A stretch of DNA of 42,962 nucleotides from Syntrophaceae bacterium (GTDB lineage: Bacteria > Desulfobacterota > Syntrophia > Syntrophales > Smithellaceae), in assembly GCA_003142535.1 (NCBI GenBank), contig PLMQ01000026.1, forward strand, positions 1 to 42,962, in the 5' to 3' direction. Positions 34,716-42,962 of the stretch are shown piece after piece. Under the pieces are notes generated by a model. That model did not search any database. It was not told the origin of the DNA and was given only the letters and a program-made list of their open reading frames with translations. Each line of letters begins with the position of its first letter. Position 1 is the first letter of the stretch. Both the position numbers and the translations under genes were made by a program.

Positions 34716-35807
34716 TTATTTCTGTCTTTTATAAAAAGGAATCTTGACGATTTTTGCCGGACACATAGTATCGCGAATAGCAATGGAAATTTCCGTATCC
34801 GGTGCGGTGCAGGTAATATCAACAAAAGCCAGCCCTATTGCCTTATTTAAAGTGGGAGCAAATGTTCCCGATGTGACGATGCCGATTTCCTTATCTGACT
34901 GATAAACCTTATAGCCGTGGCGGGCAATACCGCGTCCGGTCATGGCAAATCCGGCAAGTTTCTTTTGCAGGCCGGATTTTTTCAGCGCTACTAAGGCCTC
35001 CGCGCCGATAAATTCCTTATCCATATCCACAATCCAGCCGTAAGGAACTTCCAGCGGCGAGATGTTTTCGCTCATGTCCTGGCCATTGAGCAGCATGCCC
35101 GCCTCCAGCCGCAGGGTATCGCGCGCACCCAGCCCCACCGGCTTAATGCCCTTGTTTGTCCCGGCTGCCAGCAGTTTATCCCAAATATCGCCGATAATAT
35201 TAGCGGGGGCATATATCTCAAAACCGTCCTCGCCGGTGTAACCGCTGCGGGAAATAATCGCCGGATGATTCAACAATTTCGTTTCTGTAAAATGATAGAA
35301 TCGCAAATTTCCATAATCCAAATCAATCAGTTCCTGCATAATTTCCTGAGCAAATGGACCCTGCAAATCCAATTTGCCTGTCTGATCGCTAATATCTTCC
35401 AGGGTACAATTAAATCCCTTTTCCGTGCGGACGGATTTTATCCATTGCCAGTCGCTTTCGCGGATTGCCGCATTGGTTACCAGCATATAATAATCCTTTT
35501 TTAACTTATAAACAGTCAGATCGTCGATAATACAGCCTTCATTATTGAGCAGGGCGGAAAGTTTTACCTGGCCGATTTCCTGATTCTGCAGATTTCTGGT
35601 TAAAACCAGTTGCAGAAGATCAAAAGACTGCGGACCCTTAACTGCAAATTCCCCCATGTGGCAAATGTCAAAAAGACCGGCGGCGTTGCGGGTTGATTTA
35701 TGTTCCTCAATGACATTCGTATATTGAACAGGCATCGCCCAACCGCCGAAATCAATAATTTTGGCATTCAGAGCAACGTGTTTTTCATACAGCGGTGTTT
35801 TTCTCAT
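34716..35807 (-). CDS. gcvT: Aminomethyltransferase (glycine cleavage T protein)
   Basis: Transfers the methylene of the aminomethyl group to tetrahydrofolate, releasing ammonia. 363 aa from MRKTPLYEKH. The start codon lies one base after the stop of the zinc-ribbon gene (TAAaATG), so translation is probably coupled; a frame 13 codons longer overlaps that gene and is rejected. Conserved parts include DFGGWAMPVQY, ISRSGYTGEDGFEIY, GARDTLRLEAGMLLNGQDM and the C-terminal VTSGTFAPTLNKAIGLAFV. The gcvH gene follows after 21 bases. Confidence 0.97.
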   Translation of the reverse strand: MRKTPLYEKHVALNAKIIDFGGWAMPVQYTNVIEEHKSTRNAAGLFDICHMGEFAVKGPQSFDLLQLVLTRNLQNQEIGQVKLSALLNNEGCIIDDLTVYKLKKDYYMLVTNAAIRESDWQWIKSVRTEKGFNCTLEDISDQTGKLDLQGPFAQEIMQELIDLDYGNLRFYHFTETKLLNHPAIISRSGYTGEDGFEIYAPANIIGDIWDKLLAAGTNKGIKPVGLGARDTLRLEAGMLLNGQDMSENISPLEVPYGWIVDMDKEFIGAEALVALKKSGLQKKLAGFAMTGRGIARHGYKVYQSDKEIGIVTSGTFAPTLNKAIGLAFVDITCTAPDTEISIAIRDTMCPAKIVKIPFYKRQK

Positions 35808-35808
35808 T

Positions 35809-36144
35809 TTACCAAACCACATATTTAAGGATGAGAGATAACACAATAAGGGTTATACATATTGCCAAAAAAAAGGAGCTTTTTTTGAAAAATTTTTCCC
35901 CTATCACCATCCGGCCGCAATGCCGACAAATTGTAATTTTGGATTTAATTTGCTCATGGCAAGAAGGACAGCTCAATTTGGGGGAAATAACTTCCGCCTT
36001 CCCGCGCTGAGCAATATTGCGTTTTAATTCCGCATGAATGTCATACTGCCAGTTACAATCAACTGCCGGACATTTGCCTTCCGTCGGCATATCATCAGTC
36101 CAAAGAAAATTTTTATTACATTCAGGGCATTGGATTTTTAACAT
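35809..36144 (-). CDS. Small zinc-ribbon protein with C-terminal membrane helix
   Basis: 111 aa, unknown function. The N-terminal 30 residues hold a first metal site (CPECNKNF and CPAVDC). A second ribbon lies at about 57-77 (CPSCHEQIKSKITICRHCG). The C-terminal 22 residues are a single membrane helix (FFLAICITLIVLSLILKYVV), so the protein is tail-anchored with ribbons in the cytoplasm. It is coupled to gcvT by the stop/start arrangement. That may be an accident of packing or a regulatory tie; no catalytic residues are seen. The 169 bases upstream hold no clear riboswitch. Confidence 0.7.
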   Translation of the reverse strand: MLKIQCPECNKNFLWTDDMPTEGKCPAVDCNWQYDIHAELKRNIAQRGKAEVISPKLSCPSCHEQIKSKITICRHCGRMVIGEKFFKKSSFFLAICITLIVLSLILKYVVW

Positions 36145-36313
36145 AAGGCTTCTCCGGAAACAACTTCTGAAATCACGATATTAGTTGATGCGTGAGAACT
36201 ACTACAACTTAAAGCAGAATTCAAGATTTAATCAAAAATATTTGCTCATACTGTTTCGGCTGGTGTTGATAATCAGTAGAATTTTACCGCCGGCAAAAAT
36301 TTTATGTTTCTAA

Positions 36314-36871
36314 TTATCCTTCAAATATCTTTTCGAAATACTTTTCTTTATTTTTGGGATAATAAAGATTGCCTTCATAGTCGACAATTAATTTGCCATC
36401 CAGATGATCAATTTCATGTTGAATAATACGGGCGACATAATCCAGGTATCTCTTGCTGATTTTTTCTCCTTTAGCGTTAAAAGCCCGAACTTTAATTTCC
36501 GGGAAGCGGCTAATTTCCACCTGAATTTCCGGACAGGACAAACAACCTTCGGCCATTGTTACTTTCTCACCGCGTGCCTGAGTAATCCGCGGATTGACCA
36601 GTACCTCAAAATCATCCGGTTTGACTTTTTCTTTTTCGCCAAAGCCCTTGGTACGAAAAACGATGATTCTTTTGGTGATGCCGATTTGCGGTGCGGCCAG
36701 ACCGGAAGCATCGTCTCTTTCTAAAAAAGAATCGATAAGCGTCTGGATGGCAGCGCGCGCCGCTTTGTCCTGGGGCACCGGAACATCGGAAGATTTTTTC
36801 CGTAAAACGCTGGTATCCTTTTTGTTGATACCTTCTTCATCCCAGAGAGTTAGAACTTTTCCGTTAGCCAT
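36314..36871 (-). CDS. def: Peptide deformylase
   Basis: Removes the formyl group from the first methionine of new proteins. 185 aa from MANGKVLTLW; a start 14 codons upstream is possible but lacks support. The three motifs are present: GLAAPQIG, EGCLSCPE with metal ligand C110, and QHEIDHLDG with H152, E153 and H156. The N-terminus and the EKEKVKPDD insert make it longer than the E. coli enzyme (169 aa). It is divergent from the HemN-like gene, with a 121-base promoter space. Confidence 0.96.
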   Translation of the reverse strand: MANGKVLTLWDEEGINKKDTSVLRKKSSDVPVPQDKAARAAIQTLIDSFLERDDASGLAAPQIGITKRIIVFRTKGFGEKEKVKPDDFEVLVNPRITQARGEKVTMAEGCLSCPEIQVEISRFPEIKVRAFNAKGEKISKRYLDYVARIIQHEIDHLDGKLIVDYEGNLYYPKNKEKYFEKIFEG

Positions 36872-36992
36872 TATCTTATCGCCTGTTTGATGTTTTGCTG
36901 CCGGATATAACATCTCCGCTTCGTAAATTCAAGGAATTGTACCTTGCAATATCGGTGCATCTTTTGCTAAACATAAGTTTAAATTATTGAAT

Positions 36993-38324
36993 ATGTTTTT
37001 ACAAGGGGAACTATTGATTAATCAAATAGTCACAAAAATTGCCAGGCGGGAATTTGCCCGCGCTCTGAAATTTGCCGAAGGTACTGTGCCGGAAGTACCA
37101 GTGTGCCATGATGACCGGCAGCGCCTGCTCTATCTGCATATACCTTTTTGCGAAGAACTTTGCCCCTATTGCTCGTTTCATCGGATCTTGCTGAATAAAG
37201 AACTGGCCCAAAAATATTACGCGGCGCTAAAGAGTGAAATAAAGCTTTATAAAGATATGAATTATAATTTCACCGGTATTTATGTGGGCGGCGGTACACC
37301 GACTGTTTTGATCGAGGAACTGGCAGAGGTACTGCAATGCTCCCGTGATACCTTTCCCATCCGGGAAATTTCGGTGGAAACTAATCCTAATCATCTGACC
37401 GATGAAAATATTTCTATTTTACATCAGGCGGGAGTGAACAGGCTTTCCGTGGGCGTACAGACATTTAATGATGGGTTACTGAAAAAAATCGGTCGCTATG
37501 AGAAATACGGTTCGGGGAAAGTTATCTCTGAACGGCTCAACAGTATCCGGAATAGCTTTGCCACTGTTAACGCCGATATGATTTTTAATTTTCCGGAGCA
37601 ATCAGCCCGAATGCTCAATGATGATCTGGATATCTTGCTTAATTTAAATATGCAGCAAATCACTTTTTATCCGTTGATGGTTTCGACAATTACTCAAGAT
37701 TTGATGGATAAGGCTATAGGCCATGTTGATTTCCGCCGGGAAAAGAAACTATTTAAAATCATCGCACGACGGCTGGAAAAGGATTATAATGCTTCATCGG
37801 CCTGGTGTTTTTCGCGCAAGGGAAATGAAAAAACATTGATTGATGAATATGTTGTGGAGTACGATGAATATGCAGGCTTGGGCAGCGGCGCCATTGGCTA
37901 TCTGCAGGGCGTCTGTTATGCCAATACTTTTGATATTGCTGAATATATCGCAGCAGTCGGCAAAGGCAAGCTGCCGCTTCTGGCCTCGCGAACATTTGCG
38001 AGGGAAGATCAGATAAGTTATGATTTTCTAATGAAGTTATTCAGCACAAGAATTAATGTGCCCGACATAGAAAAAAAATACGGGGGGAAGTTTTTAAAAT
38101 CACTTTGGAAAGAAATGATTGCTTTTGTTTTAGCAGGCTCGTTTCGTTATTTTCCGCCCAATTTATATTTGACTCCGCGAGGGCGTTATTACTGGGTAAT
38201 CATGATGCGGGAATTTTTTATCGCAGTAAATAATTTCCGCGATTTCTGCCGTGGAGTTCCTCCGGTAGGAGCCGGAGGCTCTTTTCCAATAAACGACATC
38301 CCGCAGATAAGAGAACGCATTTAA
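36993..38324 (+). CDS. HemN-like radical SAM protein (coproporphyrinogen III oxidase family)
   Basis: 443 aa from ATG 36993 (a TTG two codons earlier is possible). Radical SAM core with cluster cysteines C53, C57 and C60 (HIPFCEELCPYC), the GGGTPT SAM loop, and SVGVQTFNDGLLKKIGR of the HemN/HemW family. It differs from true HemN in the C-terminal domain, so the role (heme synthesis, heme transfer as HemW, or another radical reaction) is open. The final ~25 codons cover a GC-rich hairpin (38254-38285) and end in a Gly/Pro-rich tail, suggesting the end is acquired. selA follows after 76 bases. Confidence 0.85.
   Translation: MFLQGELLINQIVTKIARREFARALKFAEGTVPEVPVCHDDRQRLLYLHIPFCEELCPYCSFHRILLNKELAQKYYAALKSEIKLYKDMNYNFTGIYVGGGTPTVLIEELAEVLQCSRDTFPIREISVETNPNHLTDENISILHQAGVNRLSVGVQTFNDGLLKKIGRYEKYGSGKVISERLNSIRNSFATVNADMIFNFPEQSARMLNDDLDILLNLNMQQITFYPLMVSTITQDLMDKAIGHVDFRREKKLFKIIARRLEKDYNASSAWCFSRKGNEKTLIDEYVVEYDEYAGLGSGAIGYLQGVCYANTFDIAEYIAAVGKGKLPLLASRTFAREDQISYDFLMKLFSTRINVPDIEKKYGGKFLKSLWKEMIAFVLAGSFRYFPPNLYLTPRGRYYWVIMMREFFIAVNNFRDFCRGVPPVGAGGSFPINDIPQIRERI
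38254..38285 (+). terminator. Hairpin plus T-run inside the 3' end of the HemN-like gene
   Basis: CCTCCGG (38259-38265) and CCGGAGG (38272-38278) form a perfect 7-bp stem, with an outer GAG/CTC, followed by TTTT. It has the shape of an intrinsic terminator but lies within the coding frame, 39 bases before the stop. It may be a repeat that extended the gene. Confidence 0.4.
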
Positions 38325-38400
38325 TCGTCGGCGGTAGCCGGGGGCGTTCTGCTGCGGGGCAGGCAGGCCAACATTACGTAATCAGGTCGAGAGGTGCCTT

Positions 38401-39816
38401 ATGGATGAAGATAGAAAAGCATTGCTGAAAAATCTGCCTAAAATTGACGAAATAATTCTGCTTTTGGAAAAGAAGGACATCTATTCCCTGGCCCCGCGGG
38501 AGATTGTCAAGGAAACCTGCCAGAAAGTTGTGCAGCGTCTGCGGGAAAATATTGTCGGCGCGGCACAAAAAGAAGCCATGGAATCTTCATTAGATGCCGT
38601 CTCCGTCGCGCAGGTGGTGGAAAAATTAATTAAAGGCTTATACCATTACCGTCTGCGGCGGGTGGTCAATGCCACCGGCGTTATTTTGCATACAAACCTG
38701 GGACGCGCACCGCTCTGCCCCGAAGCGTTGCAAAGAATTGTCGAAGTGGGGCGCGGTTATTCCAATTTGGAATTTGATTTGACCAGAGGCGAACGCGGGC
38801 ATCGTTACGACCATGTCCGGGAAATAATTTGTGCTCTCACCGGCGCGGAAGATGCCTTGATTGTTAACAATAACGCTGCTGCCGTCCTGCTGGTTTTGAA
38901 CACACTGGCCGAGAGAAAAGAAGTAATAATTTCACGCGGCGAGCTTATTGAAATCGGCGGCGAATTCCGCATTCCGGAAATCATGCAGAAAAGCGCGGCC
39001 ATCATGCGTGAAGTAGGCACTACCAATTGCACGCGGCTCGGCGATTATGAAAAAGCAATTGCCGCCAACACCGGCTTAATCTTAAAAGTCCATACCAGCA
39101 ACTACCGTATTGTCGGTTTTACTGAAGAGGCGGATATTTTATCGCTTGTGGCATTAGGAAAAAAACATGGCATCCCGGTAATGGATGATCTGGGCAGCGG
39201 CTGTTTGATTGATCTGGAGCAATACGGCCTCCAGCATGAACCCCCAGTGCGAGAAGCGTTAGCGACCGGCGTTGATGTTGTCACCTTCAGCGGCGATAAA
39301 CTTTTGGGGGGACCGCAGGCGGGTATTATTGTCGGTAAGCAAGATATTCTAGAGTCGGTTAAGCGCAATCCACTGAATCGCGCGCTGCGTATTGATAAGT
39401 TTACCCTTGCCGCGCTAGAAGCGACAATGATGCATTACCTCAATCCCGATGATGTTGTAAATAAGTTGCGCCCATTGCAGGCGCTGACTGAACCCATAGC
39501 TGTTGTAAAAAAACGTGCAGCGGGTCTTATCAGTAAATTACGCAAAGCGAAATTAACATCTCTGGAATATTCTTTAAAAGAATCTTTTGCCGCCGCGGGT
39601 GGCGGGTCTCTGCCCACGGAAAAAATTCCCACCTTTCTGGTTGGTATCAAAAGCAAAAAAATAAAGCCAAGCCAAATGGAAGCAAGGTTGCGCCAGGTTG
39701 AAGTTCCGGTCATTGTCCGGGTGGATAAGGAAGAAATTTTAATCGACCTGCGGACAGTCATTGTCGATGAGTTCCCATTGATAATTGATGGTTTGCGCAA
39801 TTGTCTGACAAAGTAA
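38401..39816 (+). CDS. selA: L-seryl-tRNA(Sec) selenium transferase
   Basis: Converts Ser-tRNA(Sec) to Sec-tRNA(Sec) with selenophosphate, making selenocysteine. 471 aa, normal length. PLP enzyme with the substrate-tRNA helical N-terminus, VVNATGVILHTNLGRAPL, VMDDLGSGCLIDL, and the PLP lysine K300 (TFSGDKLLGGPQAG). The start has GAGAGGTG upstream. The gene implies that the organism encodes selenoproteins, but selB, selC and selD are not in this window, although selA and selB are often neighbours. Confidence 0.97.
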   Translation: MDEDRKALLKNLPKIDEIILLLEKKDIYSLAPREIVKETCQKVVQRLRENIVGAAQKEAMESSLDAVSVAQVVEKLIKGLYHYRLRRVVNATGVILHTNLGRAPLCPEALQRIVEVGRGYSNLEFDLTRGERGHRYDHVREIICALTGAEDALIVNNNAAAVLLVLNTLAERKEVIISRGELIEIGGEFRIPEIMQKSAAIMREVGTTNCTRLGDYEKAIAANTGLILKVHTSNYRIVGFTEEADILSLVALGKKHGIPVMDDLGSGCLIDLEQYGLQHEPPVREALATGVDVVTFSGDKLLGGPQAGIIVGKQDILESVKRNPLNRALRIDKFTLAALEATMMHYLNPDDVVNKLRPLQALTEPIAVVKKRAAGLISKLRKAKLTSLEYSLKESFAAAGGGSLPTEKIPTFLVGIKSKKIKPSQMEARLRQVEVPVIVRVDKEEILIDLRTVIVDEFPLIIDGLRNCLTK

Positions 39817-39917
39817 ATGAATACAGATAATACATCATGTAAATATCATTATAGGGAGTAGCTCAAAACAGGCAGAGATCATTATCTGCTGATAAGAATT
39901 CAGGGAGAAGTATCAAA

Positions 39918-40799
39918 ATGATAAAATATTATTTTACACTAGTCACAATAATTTATTTTGTATTTATCAGCATATCCGTCGCAGCAAGCGCAACTGTAGA
40001 AACCGAAAATCTAATAATCAGGGATGTTACAGAAAAGCTGTCTCCGGAAGAGCTGGAAAAATTTGCTCATAAGACTGATTTGACCTTTGCAGCAGTACTT
40101 AAATTTTGGGAAGCCGATCCGCGTATTCAAAAATTGGGAAAAATAATTATTGAATACAATCACCCCTTACCGAAAGCAAATGCCTCTTTATTTTTCTGGA
40201 AGAAAGAAGGCGGCCAAAGAGTACGGGTTGTAAAGGTCTTTGGCGGTGACGAGAATCCCTCTCAGCTGGCGCATAAATTGACAAGCGCGTTATTTCCCAA
40301 TCCCGATAAACTAATTAGAAATATGATGGGTGAAGCGGCAGAAAAACGTTTTGGCAATACGCTTTCTTTTCCCATGTGCGGCTTTGATAAAGATCAATGG
40401 ATCATGGCCATACAGAAAGAAGGTCTATATATTCCTTTAACTAATATCGGGTCCAAACACAGCGACTGGGGCATGGACATTGTTAATGATTGGCCAACTG
40501 TCACAGACCGGGTAAAACAGCATATTTCTTATCTGGAGGCAGGGTCTTTTGGCGAATTTTTGATTGATACTTACGGCATCGACAAGATGAAACATTTTTA
40601 CAAACTATCGCTGAATGAAGAGCGCCCCTGGCAGCAGATATATGGAATTACGCTTATGCAATTGGAAACAAAGTGGCTGGGGGATATAAAATTGAAAACG
40701 AAAGCTAAAGAAGGTGAAATATCAAGATTAGCTTCATTATTAAGAAGTAATCCTGCTCAGGCTTGTTTTTCAGCGCAAAATATGGCGGAGAAAAAATAA
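39918..40799 (+). CDS. Secreted protein related to MA-type metallopeptidases, with degenerate active site
   Basis: 293 aa with an N-terminal signal peptide (about 1-24, ending SVAAS), so exported. The segment QLAHKLTSALFP (H119-K-L-T-S123) sits where gluzincin peptidases have HExxH: the Glu and the second His are replaced by Lys and Ser. Downstream RNMMGEAAEKRF resembles the third-ligand helix, and SYLEAGSFGEFLIDTYGIDKMKHFYK matches the C-terminal helix common in such peptidases. Most likely an inactive, binding-only paralogue, though the homology itself is inferred from pattern. Preceded by GGGAGAAG. Neighbours selA and rluD give no functional clue. Confidence 0.65.
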   Translation: MIKYYFTLVTIIYFVFISISVAASATVETENLIIRDVTEKLSPEELEKFAHKTDLTFAAVLKFWEADPRIQKLGKIIIEYNHPLPKANASLFFWKKEGGQRVRVVKVFGGDENPSQLAHKLTSALFPNPDKLIRNMMGEAAEKRFGNTLSFPMCGFDKDQWIMAIQKEGLYIPLTNIGSKHSDWGMDIVNDWPTVTDRVKQHISYLEAGSFGEFLIDTYGIDKMKHFYKLSLNEERPWQQIYGITLMQLETKWLGDIKLKTKAKEGEISRLASLLRSNPAQACFSAQNMAEKK

Positions 40800-40905
40800 T
40801 CCCGGATTATTCAGAGGGCATGGAGTAACTAGAGGGCCGCTTACGCTTGACAATTAAAGGAGAAAAGACAGTAGCGAATTAGCAATGAGCAACAAAAGAA
40901 TAAAC

Positions 40906-40935
40906 TGGATTCCGGCCTGCGCCGGAATGACGATT
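40906..40935. repeat. Short GTCATTCC repeat (family D), copy in the rluD leader
   Basis: CTGGATTCCGGCCTGCGCCGGAATGACG forms a hairpin TTCCGGC/GCCGGAA. The same ends occur at the other family D sites. It lies 40 bases upstream of the rluD start. Confidence 0.5.
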
Positions 40936-40975
40936 TATTATTGCTTAATTACAGATAATTAGACGGAGCAGTGAT

Positions 40976-41953
40976 TTGTCCATTTCGAATGAGCTATCCA
41001 CAGAAACAAATTTTACCGTAACCGAAAATGACAACGGCCTGCGCCTTGATGTTTTTCTGGCCGCCAATAGTTCCGCGCTTTCGCGTTCGCAGGTAAAGAT
41101 TGCCATTGAAGAAGGTGATGTGCTGGTGAACGGCAAAGCACCCAAAGTCAGTCAATTGCTCAAAACCTGTGACGTGGTCACTCTCAAGCAAAATCCTCCC
41201 GAAGAAGCTTTAGCCTCGCCGCAGGATATTCCGCTCAATATTGTCTATGAAGATGAGGCGATTATTGTTGTAAATAAAGAGGCCGGCATGGTTGTTCATC
41301 CGGCACCGGGCAATGCCGGCAGTACGCTGGTCAATGCCCTGCTTTTCCATTGTCATGATCTTTCGGGAATCGGCGGTGTGCTGCGCCCCGGAATAGTCCA
41401 TCGGTTGGATAAAGGAACTTCCGGGTTGATTGTTGCGGCTAAAACTAATGACGCTCACCGCAAACTGTCAGCGCAGTTTGAAAATCATGAAGTTCATAAA
41501 ATGTATAACGCGCTGGTTTGGGGAGATATTAAGGGTAATTCCGGTGAAATTGTTTTACCTGTCGGCAGGCATCCCGGTGACCGCAAAAAGATGTCCACAA
41601 GAAGCAAGCGCGGCAGAGACGCGCTGACATTATGGAAAGTACGGGAAAGATATGGTGTGGCGACATTGCTGGATGTGGAAATAAAAACCGGCCGCACCCA
41701 TCAAATTCGCGTACACCTGGCGGATCGCGGTTATCCGGTTATCGGCGATACGGTCTATGGTAACCCCGCCAAAATTCGTACCGTCACCGACAGCACTCTC
41801 AAGGGACAGATAAAAGCTGTAGATAGGCAGGCGCTGCACGCCGCGGAGCTTTCTTTCCTGCATCCGTCAACGGGAAAAAGAGTGGTTTTTACAGCAGCTA
41901 TGCCGGAAGACATGACTAATTTGTGTACCCATCTCAGAAAAGGCAAAGAGTAA
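40976..41953 (+). CDS. rluD: RluA-family 23S rRNA pseudouridine synthase
   Basis: 325 aa enzyme isomerising uridines of 23S rRNA to pseudouridine. The S4 RNA-binding domain occupies about 17-80 (GLRLDVFLAANSSALSRSQVKIAIEEGDVLVNG). The catalytic domain contains the aspartate D145 in HRLDKGTSGLIVAAKT and the family pattern RTHQIRVHLADRGYPVIGD. With an S4 domain and pgeF just downstream, RluD is the most likely member, as in the E. coli rluD-yfiH pair. The start is TTG at 40976, supported by GGAG eight bases upstream. A 4-base gap separates it from pgeF. Confidence 0.93.
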   Translation: MSISNELSTETNFTVTENDNGLRLDVFLAANSSALSRSQVKIAIEEGDVLVNGKAPKVSQLLKTCDVVTLKQNPPEEALASPQDIPLNIVYEDEAIIVVNKEAGMVVHPAPGNAGSTLVNALLFHCHDLSGIGGVLRPGIVHRLDKGTSGLIVAAKTNDAHRKLSAQFENHEVHKMYNALVWGDIKGNSGEIVLPVGRHPGDRKKMSTRSKRGRDALTLWKVRERYGVATLLDVEIKTGRTHQIRVHLADRGYPVIGDTVYGNPAKIRTVTDSTLKGQIKAVDRQALHAAELSFLHPSTGKRVVFTAAMPEDMTNLCTHLRKGKE

Positions 41954-41957
41954 TTAT

Positions 41958-42815
41958 ATGTTCACAATTACCAAAAAGAAATCAATCCCCTATTTGCAGG
42001 GAGCAATTTTTGACGAATGTGATTTCCTGACACATGCTTTTTGCACAAGACAGGGCGGCGCTTCCGAAGAAGATTACAAAAGCCTTAATATGAGTTTCCA
42101 GGAGGGTGATGAAGAATCCAGGGTTCTGCAAAACTGGGGACGGCTGGCGGAAGCATTTGATATCCCCATCGAGCAATTTTTGGTTGTCAACCAGGTGCAC
42201 GGCGATGCAATCTTTGTCATCAAACCTTACGGCAGTTATTTTTCGTCGCGCGCCGAGCTGGATTATGATGCCATTGTTACTGACCGCAAAGATCTGGCGA
42301 TTTGCATCAAAACTGCCGATTGCGTGCCGATATTTATAGTAGATAAAGCGAAACAAGTTATTGCCGTTGTGCATGCGGGCTGGCGCAGCAGCGCATTAGG
42401 TATCAGCAGCAAAGTAGTCCAATTATTGATGGATCACTATCATTCCCGTCCGCAGGATATTCTCGCCGCAATTGGTCCTTCCATCGGTCGTTGCTGTTAT
42501 CAGATTGATTTGGCTACGGCCAAGGCTTTTGCCGGGCAGAAAAATAAAGAAGCCTTTTTATTCCCTGACGCTAAGGGAAAGAAATGGATGCTGGATTTGC
42601 CGGAAGCAAACCGGCAGCAAATACTGGATTGCGGCGTGCCCGAAGAGAACATTGAGCTATCCGGTTACTGCACCAGATGCAATCAGGATATTTTTTTCTC
42701 GCATCGCGGCTCCGGCGGCATTACCGGCAGGCAGATTAACTTCATGATGATTAAAGAAGAATCGCCATGTATAGTGACGACTCTCAATAATCGCAGCTTA
42801 ATTTTTCGCAGTTGA
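41958..42815 (+). CDS. pgeF: Peptidoglycan editing factor, laccase-domain (YfiH-type)
   Basis: 285 aa. Family members remove wrongly incorporated serine from peptidoglycan precursors or act as multi-substrate purine nucleoside or phenol oxidases. The zinc/copper ligands are present: H81 (NQVHGD), C122 (TADCVP) and H139 (VHAGWR). GPSIGRCCYQI and the C-terminal GYCTRCNQDIFFSHRGSGG are typical. Usual sequences have HAGWRG; here it is HAGWRSS, a small difference. It is 4 bases from rluD and co-transcribed with it. Confidence 0.95.
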   Translation: MFTITKKKSIPYLQGAIFDECDFLTHAFCTRQGGASEEDYKSLNMSFQEGDEESRVLQNWGRLAEAFDIPIEQFLVVNQVHGDAIFVIKPYGSYFSSRAELDYDAIVTDRKDLAICIKTADCVPIFIVDKAKQVIAVVHAGWRSSALGISSKVVQLLMDHYHSRPQDILAAIGPSIGRCCYQIDLATAKAFAGQKNKEAFLFPDAKGKKWMLDLPEANRQQILDCGVPEENIELSGYCTRCNQDIFFSHRGSGGITGRQINFMMIKEESPCIVTTLNNRSLIFRS

Positions 42816-42870
42816 CAGCCGTTAATTTAGGTATTACTAAAAGCACAAAGGGATATTGAACTTATACTTA

Positions 42871-42962
42871 ATGTCATTCCGAGAAGTGTAACGATGAGGA
42901 ATCTTGACTTTTGCTTCCGGTGCATAAGATTTCTCCTTTCAGTCGAAATGGGTGTAATGGCA
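42871..42962. repeat. Family D repeat, cut by the window end
   Basis: Starts TGTCATTCCGAG and GAGGAATCTTGAC, with AGATTTCTC further on, a common scattered repeat form. The right end is outside the window. The bases between pgeF and here hold nothing recognisable. Confidence 0.5.

Noticed and set aside
36145-36313. Possible glycine riboswitch upstream of the gcv operon
   Set aside because: No tandem aptamer pattern or conserved core could be recognised, and the spacer lies before the zinc-ribbon gene and not directly before gcvT.
38325-38400. Possible tRNA-Sec (selC) just before selA
   Set aside because: GC-rich but no acceptor-stem pairing, anticodon TCA arm or T-loop GGTTCGA pattern.

Overview
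The window looks like a stretch of chromosome from an anaerobic or microaerobic Gram-negative bacterium of the former Deltaproteobacteria (Desulfobacterota, Syntrophia-like). This is inferred from gene content and order, not from a search. Pointers are the rho-rpmE-prfA-prmC-murA-hisD order, a two-subunit glycine decarboxylase (gcvPA/gcvPB) with its own lipA and lpdA, a GatCAB amidotransferase operon, selA for selenocysteine, a HemN-like radical SAM enzyme, and many short intergenic repeats. No rRNA, tRNA, CRISPR array, transposase or integrase gene was found.

Layout. (1) 1-1765: two genes (an SNase-HhH nuclease and a DUF1003 membrane protein), each followed by a sequence resembling an integron attC site. 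This looks like the edge of a chromosomal integron cassette array. (2) 1905-13198, mostly minus strand: the housekeeping run rho, rpmE, prfA, prmC, murA, hisD, panE. It is broken between prfA and prmC by about 2.8 kb of accessory genes: a protein with a TIR/deoxyribosyltransferase-like N-terminus, a GNAT acetyltransferase and a papain-like protease. Most gaps in the run hold a mobile repeat. (3) 13675-18656, plus strand: a DEAD-box RNA helicase, a patatin-like lipoprotein, and a polytopic membrane protein with TPR repeats, preceded by a truncated paralogue. (4) 18818-36871, all minus strand: an orphan FlgC-like protein; the operon HDAC-like deacetylase, gatC, gatA, gatB, mtnA, HAD phosphatase; an ABC substrate-binding protein; a frameshifted GNAT; a small lipoprotein; and the glycine cleavage/lipoylation set (def, zinc ribbon, gcvT, gcvH, gcvPA, gcvPB, lipA, lpdA). 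(5) 36993-42815, plus strand: HemN-like, selA, a secreted pseudo-metallopeptidase, rluD and pgeF.

How the genes work together. PrmC methylates the GGQ glutamine of the RF1 encoded by prfA. GatCAB supplies Gln-tRNA or Asn-tRNA by amidation. GcvT, GcvH, GcvPA, GcvPB and LpdA form the glycine cleavage system, and LipA makes the lipoyl group that GcvH carries.

The most unusual signal is the repeats. At least four types occur: two MITE-like designs with inverted termini, one MITE with a 9-bp target duplication, and a composite hairpin family (called family C here) whose stems keep pairing while their sequence changes. Family C copies supply or abut the stop codons of rho, lpdA and a GNAT gene. 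The repeats also affect start-codon choice (panE). I did not find a clear multi-gene novel system. The best leads are the cassette edge, the TIR-like gene inside the translation operon, and family C.
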